In this document: piece by piece, positions 1 through 9,000 of the stretch | How the letters are laid out: each line of letters begins with the position of its first letter | How positions within the stretch are numbered: position 1 is the first letter of the stretch | NCBI GenBank assembly: GCA_028565635.1 | Contig: JAOXYB010044727.1 | Coordinates: 1,346-12,488 of the forward strand | From: Phoronis ovalis | Lineage: Eukaryota > Phoronida > Phoronidae | Direction: 5' to 3' | DNA length: 11,143 nucleotides | Translations under genes and position numbers: made by a program | The notes under the pieces: model-generated | Database searches by the model: none | What the model was told of the DNA's origin: nothing | The model's input: only the letters and a program-made list of their open reading frames with translations

Positions 1-29
1 TGTCTTTGAACTAGCAACACTAGCCGATA
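1..29 (-). CDS. DMXL2: DMXL exon 15 of window (start only, runs off left edge)
   Basis: After the acceptor TTTATAG, the 29 visible bases read TA-TCG-GCT-AGT-GTT-GCT and onward, giving L-SASVASSKT, equal to LLSASIASTKT of vertebrate DMXL. An identical acceptor and exon edge occur 128 bp upstream at 157. The copy at 29 is preferred because the upstream copy is broken after 59 nt. Which acceptor is used, and whether more copies follow, cannot be seen from this window. Confidence 0.65.
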
Positions 30-3000
30 CTATAAACAAAAATAACAATGTGTTACAGGCAGACTACCTGATGGAACAGACAACATTAAATACTGTTTCT
101 GTAAGTGGCGGATCGGGTCGGAGATAACTGTCTTTGAACTAGCAACACTAGCCGATACTATAAACAAAAATAACAATGTGTTACAGGCAGACTACCTGAT
201 GGAACGGACAAAATTAAATACTGTTTACTGAAACCATGCTTTGTTCTTTCTTCTAATCCCTGCAATCATCTCCGACAGTTGAGTTTTAACACAAAGCAGA
301 CTTGTGAAAGTTTCAAGATGAATGCTTTGCTAAATTGTTAAATTTTGATAGTAAATGTGTTTTTGGATATTCCTCATTTCATTACTGGTTTACAATGTTG
401 TGAAAGCATTATTCATACTTTTTATCCAACTAAAGATGCAGATATCCTCGAATGAAACTGATTCATTTCTAATTATCGGGGGGATTTTAAATCATCAAAC
501 AGACATCTTTTTATCCAAAACTGTACAAAGAAACCTAATGCACAATATAAATTGGAAATGAAAACTACTATTTGCTACTAGTGCTAAAAACAGCTACTTA
601 CACAGAGGCAGTGTAGTCGGTAATGGAAGAGGTGACAATAGCTGTTGCTTGGGTTTTTCCTGTTGAAGTTCCTGCAATAATAACATGAGTTCCATACGGA
701 CGGATGCCAACCCTCCTCCACTTGTACCATGTAGACTGCAATAACTCATTAAAGTCCGCAATAACTGTTGGTTTAGCTAAAATAACAAATTAAAGTCATT
801 GAAATGCTTGCGGATTAACCGACTGACTGCCACATAAAAGAGACTTCAGCTATTAAACAGAACATACCATGAAATGTTTGCAACAATGTGCCCACTACAT
901 TAGAAGAGTGTCGGTAAAAACTGTTTGAAATCATGCTGATACTTTTCATATCATGCTAATTTGTAAACAACTGCAGTCAATCTTAAATCTTTCATGTTGT
1001 TTCTAAAAACAATAACATATTTCAAAGTAAAATCAGCAAATTTCATTTTTCTGAGTGTATATTACACACAATAAAACAAACAAGATAATTTACAATAGTA
1101 TGCCCAGCTACATGAAGTTCCTGCAAATGGTGAAGTAGAAAAAGAGGCTTAGGATAAATTGAACAGCTTATCACAGAATAAACATGGCCACCAGCCAGCC
1201 ATATTGGAAAAGATCAAAAACCTGATTTCCCATTATTCATCATCCAATTATATCCCAGTTGTATGTTGTTTCATGAAGTTCCTGGAAGTGGTGTAGGAGG
1301 AGAAGAGACTTATGAGAAAATGTTGACATTGACGATGAAAAAGAGACACATACATGTATGTTTCACATTCTGCTTTGCAGGTGGGACAAAAATTATAAAC
1401 TAACCCTTAGCCAACGTCTTCTTCTTTTTACTCTTTGCATTTTGGCTTCGAAGTCCATTTTCTCTGCCAGTATAATCTCATGTAATGTCCCCTTATCTCC
1501 TGAGGAATGTCGACGATTTGGAGTCCCGCTGCCTGAGCCTGGTTGACTCTTATCAAGTACGGTGGATTCTAAAAATACACGCACAGTGTCTCAATATAGC
1601 TTACACATGTTCAGTGGATTCTAAAAACATATGCACAGTGTCTCAAAACAGGTTATACATGTTTGGAATAGTTTTACTAATAATAAAAGTGTTTTTTGAC
1701 TACCTGTGTACATTACCTACACATATCAATCATTTCCTACACGTGACTTTGTATTTTGATGAAAACAGTACTTTACAGGGCCCATAAAGCTGCATGTTAT
1801 CTCTGCTTATCATTCACTGGTTAAAAATTGGACTAAATAGACCTTACACAAAACACAATGAATATAAACTAATATAATAAGCCTTTTGAATTGCAGTCTG
1901 CTATGTAGGGTGAATTATCGGAAAATATATCAAATCTACATAATTATGATGTTTGACAATATCTATATGCAAACATGATGCCAACATATTCCGTAATCAT
2001 GTTAAGTTTACTTCTCTATGTATGCATACTAGATAATTCAGCCAATACGTATTTCCACAAACAGGTGCTATTAGCATTACATGAAAAGTTATACGGCTGA
2101 TGTCTTACTATATAAAATCAGTTTGGCAACATCTCTTCAGATTTCATAATGTAATCATTTCCTAGGAATACTCTCCCTATGCTATTGTTGCAGTGATAGA
2201 GATTTTCTAGTAATTTGAGCAAGGAAGCCTACTATTACAATTCCTCCTAAATTGATCATAAATTATTCAAAAAATGTTATAATTTATACTCACCTGAATT
2301 TGATAAAACTTGGTTTCCTAATTCATCCATATATTGTCCATAGTTACACAACATTCTTAACATATCAACCTCTCTTTCTAACCATATATATAATTGATAT
2401 CTAAGATGGCCGCCATCTACTTCAAAACCTGTAGCTAGTGTACTCAATTCTTCCATTACAATTTTTAAGCAAGCAACAAATTTTAACTGTTGAGCCATTA
2501 TATCTATAGAACAGTTATTTCTATCCACTGTTTTTTCAGTTTCAGGTTTATCATCACCAATAATGTCTGTCTGTTCCTCCTCATCTGCTTCTGAACTGCT
2601 GTGTGTTCTAATCTTCATCATGATTGGATCTTCATCATCATCTGAACTATCCACTCCATTCATACCTGATACTGGCTGACTCCAGTCAAAATTATCTTCA
2701 CTTCTTGTTAACCCTAAACAACAAATACCAAATGGTTAATTTCTGGTAATAATACCAACAAAAAAGACCAAAATTCCACATTTATCTAAAATAACAGTGC
2801 TCACATGGAGACCTTCCTGCATATATCTCCCACAAATTTATTGTTTGAAAATTACAATCAAGCAGACTAATAAAATGAAGTGAAAATATTCTTTTTTATT
2901 CCAGCATCAAGTCAAAATAATTGAAAGTACAGAATAATGAGCTGCATCAGTAATATGACTAGAATATAAATTAAAGTTAGCGTTCATTTAAAAATTACTA

Positions 3001-6000
3001 ACCTGAAGAAACTGGCTGACTCCAGTCAAAGCCACCAGCTGAGTTACTTAATCCAGTTGAAGCTGGCTGAGACCAGTCAAATGCATCACTTGAATTCTGT
3101 ACACTGGAAGACACTGGTTGACTCCAATCCACATTTTTGGAATCATCTACACTTTGGTTACATGATGCTTTAGTCACTTTCACACTCACTTGTGTTTTTA
3201 GTCCTGTGCTGAGAGTATCCTCCTCCTCTGGCTCGATACACTGCGGTAACTTTGCTAACACTTCTAACGCCAATGCCGGACAACCAGCCTTAAAATGAGC
3301 ATTTGCAGTAGTGAAATACAACCTTCGTTCAAGTGGAGTAATTTTGTCCACAAATGTTACAGTTTTACTATCATCAGCTGCAGACTCTGAATTTCCATGG
3401 CTAAAACCAGTCAATAAAACAGATTTTCCTTTTGTTTGAGCCATCTTAGCTAGTTTCTGCCTCACTAATAACGGATGCGTCCTTAAATAATTGTAAAAGT
3501 TAAAAACACTTGGTGTACTAGAGTATGTATCATCCTCTTTGCCCATTTTCTTATGGTATGCTTCATGTTGATATCCAATGCCAGTTTCAAGAAGCGTGCA
3601 TAGAGCTTGACGGTAGTTTTTTAACATCCAATAAGCCATTGATCTGAAGAATGGGTCAGGATTGGCCTACAAGTACAGATAGTTTTTTTTCATACATATA
3701 TTAAAAAACATTGTAAGTGATTCAAAAAAATTCTGATGGAGAATTTAAACCTTTAAGCAATTAAAAAATCAAATAATAAAAGAATTGAAAAAAGTCATAT
3801 AAATGGTCATATAAATCAAAAAAAGCTTCTACCTGAGCTGAAATGTAATTTTCTCCATTAGCGTCACATCCCAAGATTTTACTATACAGTATTTCAGTTA
3901 GAGAAGCAGGCATCATCTCATCAAGTTCACTTTCGTATAATCGGCAGACAACCATCGCTAACTGAATATCATCCATCCGAATACTTAAAATCTGCAAGAG
4001 GAAGCACATACATGTATCAACATCAGGGGTTAATAAGTCCATTAGATTTCCAAAACACCATTATACATAAATAGAAGAAAACCTACCTGAGCTTTTCTAT
4101 CATTACCGTTGCATTCACTCTTGACTATCTTGTTATTGAGCAGTCTACCCATAACTAATGTATTGCAAAGAGGCCCCAAATAAATCTCCTTGAAGTTTTC
4201 ATATTTTAACTGAATCAACAATTATTGCAGATTTTGCTGATCATGACTAGTTACTGCGAACAACGATTCACTGGCTGGAAATCAGACCTAAAGCACAAAC
4301 CTCAATAGTATCTTTCAGATTTCCTGCCAACAAGAAGAAAGCTGCAGCGTGTTGAAATCTCTGCTTCCCCAAGAGGGCATAAGCATTTTTTAGAGCTGCT
4401 TTTCGCCAACGATCTTCGCTGAAATTGTTTCGGAAGAAATCACTCATCTTTGTGTTGTTCACAGACCTATAAAGAAACATCAGACTATATCAGTATATAT
4501 TGATAATGTTGTGACTTTTAGCTGTTGTTTCATGGTCGACTAAGGGGTGTTTCATTGAAAATTAGTATCACAGAGACACAATTTTTTTTTCTTCTCACAT
4601 AGTATATCCCACTATTTTGATTCTCGCTCTCATAATTTAAATAAACTGAAAAATACATCTACATAACTCCCTTCCTATTCTAATGAAACTTTATACACAC
4701 CTTTCCCCAATTAACATTATTTTCAAGTAGTAATTTTTAACCTATCTGCCCAAGCTTAGTAATTCTATACATAAGAACTCAACCACTATTCAAAGACACC
4801 AGCAATAAAGTCCATCTTGCAACTCAATTATAAAATAAATTGTATTCACCAGAAAATTTACTCTGAAGAAATAAAAAAAACAACATTTATTGTTCTCTGC
4901 TTCCGAACAATGTGTATATTTAATATAACACTTTTAAAAAAATCTTTGCTCTGATTTATCATAGTTTCCTACAACATAATACATAAGTGGACTATTTTTT
5001 TTAATAGCACAGCTACAACAGTTCCCTCAACAACAACACCAATTACCTGAAAAGACCCCAGAGCACATTTTTCTTCTTCATAGCCAAGTAGTATATCGCT
5101 GCATCTAATGGGTCCTTCTGCAGTTGGAAGGCATTCTTAGCAATCTATAACAATGAATGCACAACATGCTTTAGGTTCTGACTTTTAAAATTATAACATA
5201 GTTAGCTCGATTCCGTATTTTAGCAAACAGACTCTCCTCCAACCACCATACTACCAGTTGCAAAAACCAACTTTCTGGTATCATGAATTATATAATTGTA
5301 CTCTGCTCTGAATAGGCACTTATATATTGATTAGACTTAAAGCTGAATAATAATGCCAAGTTGGGGTTAAGCGTGACAAAATACGATGTCTCAAAATCGC
5401 ACTTTGTGCCAATCATTACTAATACTCAATTCAAACTTCTAAGCACATTAATTAAACATACTTGGTATTTACAACAAACGTTTTCGAAAATAATAACATA
5501 AAAATATATTCTTAAAAAATGACTAAGTACTTAGTCACTGTACCTTTTCAACGAGTTTCCTGAGCAGATTCTTGTTGGTAACAATCCACCCTACACCAAA
5601 CTGTCGAAGATCTGACCAAAGAGGTTCTCCTTTCTGCATCGACGGAACCATATTTATCAGCTCCTGTAGTACAGAAGAGTCACAGGGCATTAGGTTTTGT
5701 GATTCCATAAACAGGTCAAATTTGTATGGATTAAACAGATCAGATCAAATTAGAATTCAATGTGAAATTATACTGCTAGGTGGCAACATGTATATATCAA
5801 CAGATCTCTGCAATTTTGAAATATACATGTATGTTACATATGAGGCATTTGAAATTTGATTGGTTTCTTATAACAGGAAGAGCTTCCTTTCACTGAATGC
5901 ACAAAAGCCCTGATAATTGGGGTCTCAAGTCGATAAGGCAGCTTTCTGAATTCCTAGCATATGTTGACACAACAGCCAAATATTCTGATATTTTTTTAAC

Positions 6001-9000
6001 ACAAAAATATGCCATTACTGTCTATGACTAAATGTATGAAAGTAAATGGTAACAATAGGCTTAAAAACATTCTTCATTATTCATTTAGCTTGGAAGAGCA
6101 TTATTCTAGTTTCAGGTCTTCAGCTTTCTTCAACTAACCTCCTGAGCCTCAGAATGGAAAGCCCATGCTATATTTGCTGAACTAAGTCCTTGCATCTGAA
6201 TCTGAGCTCTATGTCCTAAAGGCAATGTCTTTGTAAGATAGATATGATGCCTCATGGCCAGCAGGTAGCGGAGACCACAGTCATCCATAGCTTCAGCCGT
6301 ACCAGAATCAAAGGTCTCGCCCTTGTCTTTACCTAGATGATTTTAGAACGAAAAAGTCAATGTACAATGTTCCTCACACTAATTTAAACATGCCTTGGCA
6401 TTACATTCATGGTATAAATCATTAAGATTTTAAATGGCCCATGTTAGTGTTCTGGCAAGAACTAGACACATGACCTAATGGTCATAATGCCAAGACACAA
6501 TCTTCTGTCAACATTTTTTCGACTAGATTAACTAATTAATGTAATGTGAACATGTTAACCAAATCAAAGTAGTTACTAAATGTTACACAAAAGAAAAGCT
6601 TGTTGAGTAATTATTTAATGGAAGACACAGATTACAGCTGATATAAAGACATCTTATTTGTTTTTCATTCAGCAGTTTTAACTGCTATTAGCTACATGTG
6701 TACACTGAAGAAAAATCTATATTTTGTTTCTACAAGTTTTATATAGTACAAGCATGAACACACAAAACCTACTTTTGTTCAAAGATGCATCCGGAGAAAA
6801 CCTATCAGCAAAGTCTGTCTTTGTCTTAGCCACTGTGTCTGCTAAAGCTAAGAGATACATCTGGTCTAGGCTGGATAACCCAGGTAGTTGTGTGCAGGTT
6901 AAATGCTTCATTAATAACTGGGCCTGGTTAGGCCCAAAGTGGTGCCATATCTGAGGCTAAAAGTAACAGTGAAAATAGAATAACAAATGAGTCTGGTAGG
7001 AACTAAAGTGATGTCACGTCAGGCTGAAAATAACAGTGAGAACAGAATAACAAATGAGCCTGGTATGAACTAAAGTGATGTCACGTCAGGCTGAAAATAA
7101 CAGTGAGAACAGAATAACAAAAACAACTGAACAGTCTAATTCACAGAATATCTACGTATTTCCACATTTACAAGATTTGACTGTACAAAAGAGGTATTCC
7201 GCATGTTTACCATCTTCACATAAAGTTTCCAATTTTTAAGCCAAAATAAATGACCTACCTGGGATTGTGAGGTTGAAGCAGTACGTTTACGTCGACCCAT
7301 CTCAGGGGTTGAGAGTTCGTCTGAGAGGTCATAATTCAAGAAAGCATCATCGTTATCCACTACATCGGTGTTGAAGAGATCTGTATAGTCTTTTTCACGA
7401 TTGGCAGCAGGGCCCGCACCTAAAAAGAATTATTGCATTTCTTGGTTTTATCCACACAAATAGATTAATTTATTATGACTTAATTTGCAAACACTCTTCT
7501 ATCCCCTAATCATCATTTTTTACATCGTTAGCCTAATCTTACATATTAGTGGAACAAATGTACCACATATGCCTGCTCGACTGGAATTCCAAACTAAAAT
7601 ATCTAAAATTAAAGAATACTGATTGAAGTAGATACTGAATGAAATTTATTCTAAGAAATCTACCGTTATACAATGTATGTTTCATTTTATTTATTTCTCA
7701 TCATTGAAATTTTTTATTAATTATTATTTCTGTTATACCATTCAACCTACCTGGTACGACACTGGTATCGGCATTAAAACTGCTCGTGTCCGTATCCGCG
7801 GCAACTAGAGCAAACAAAGGCAGTGGGGGTATTGCACTAATTTCGATGTATTCACTACGGACAGTTTCTGGCATAGCTATCTCTAAATCTGTCGGTGGAC
7901 TCGTTCCAACAGACACAGACATACGACGCTGCAACATATGCACACGACCATCGAGAGAGTCTTCATCTTCTGCAGTAACATTGGAGTTTTGAACTCCTGA
8001 ACCCTGGCCTGATATACAATTGACAAGATGAGCAAGGATAGCTTTGACACGGCGGACTTTACCAAAGCTAAGCAGTTCTAGAAGTTGTTTTGGATGATAC
8101 TGCGGTAGAACGGGGTTAGCGATTTGTGCCGCTTCAAATAAGCCGCAGTCTTGCATCATTTGGTAACCGTCCATAAACCCTAATACACTCGGGGTTATTT
8201 CAGTTTTTAATGCCATGGGAGCACTGTGGCTACTATGGTTACTGTGAACACTATTTTTCTTTCCTGGTTTAGTTTTTAAGTCGGCAAATAATGGACTTGA
8301 TGACACTCTTGATAAGCTCGATATGGAATAAGTACTAGCCAATCGCATCGTAGAAAAGGATCGTTTACTGAAATTTATCATTGCACTGCTTGTTATCTTG
8401 GAATCCTCGGTTATACTATGAGAATCCCCGATCTTCAAAATGGGCAAGTCGTGATAGCCATGATCGGGTACTTCTATATTATTAGGAGCACGCCACTGCG
8501 TATAAACATGCATCTCATTGTCCATTCCTAATAACAAAATTACAGTTATGTATCTTAAACATATTGATTTCAATATAACAGTATAGTCACGAGTAGTTTG
8601 AAAAGACACACCTGGTGATGAAGTGGTTTATGAACAAATGTATGCATAACAGTAAACGTATGCATAAAAAGTGCTTCTACCTACAAGTAAAATATATACA
8701 TTATTTCAGGATATATACATTGGCAGGATGTCTTAATGAGAGGTCTTATACACTGGTAGCATATATAACCTACAACTGAGATACATGTATTTTTACAGGG
8801 TGTCTTACTTATGACTAAGATACCACATCAGCCCCAGGACCAAAACGTGTGCATTGGTACCATATCTTACCTATGACTAAGATAAATTATTTGTTCCAGG
8901 GTCAAAAGGTATGTATTGGTAGCATATCTTTCCCATGACTAATATGCCTTCTCTGGCCGAGAATACATGTATGCACTCGTAACTTAACTTATCTATCTCT

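Larger units (their letters stand above)
1..226. repeat. 128-bp tandem duplication spanning a 3' splice site
   Basis: Bases 1-98 and 129-226 are the same 98-bp sequence with two differences (near 78/206 and 84/212). A 30-bp piece (99-128) lies between them, giving a unit of 128 bp. On the minus strand each copy holds about 69 nt of intron end, the acceptor TTTATAG, and 29 nt of exon. The 30-bp piece continues the exon of the upstream copy as VISDPIRHLQ, which resembles VIANPVLYLN in vertebrates. The right unit is thus intron end plus 59 nt of exon. The array may continue beyond the left edge. Confidence 0.95.

Noticed and set aside
355-561. Plus-strand open frame of 68 codons with hydrophobic start
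   Set aside because: It lies in an AT-rich intron of the minus-strand gene and has no recognisable homology or flanking exon signals.
748-800. Duplication of the exon 14 acceptor, based on the shared word ATTAAAGTC
   Set aside because: The match does not extend beyond nine bases and is no better than chance in AT-rich DNA.
1358-1787. Two overlapping plus-strand open frames (1358-1546 and 1485-1787)
   Set aside because: They are antisense to exon 1568-1405 and to the 52-bp duplication. The minus strand has clear family homology and matching splice phases.
2277-4480. Methionines at the start of long minus-strand frames as separate gene starts
   Set aside because: They lie inside exons or in intronic read-through. 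The phases at acceptors and conserved residues upstream of each Met show one spliced protein.
6724-6954. Plus-strand open frame of 76 codons
   Set aside because: It is the antisense shadow of exon 6950-6773.
7786-8065. Plus-strand frame 7786-7992 and a second minus frame 7883-8065
   Set aside because: Both overlap exon 8527-7751, whose own frame carries the DMXL signature; these are out-of-frame shadows.
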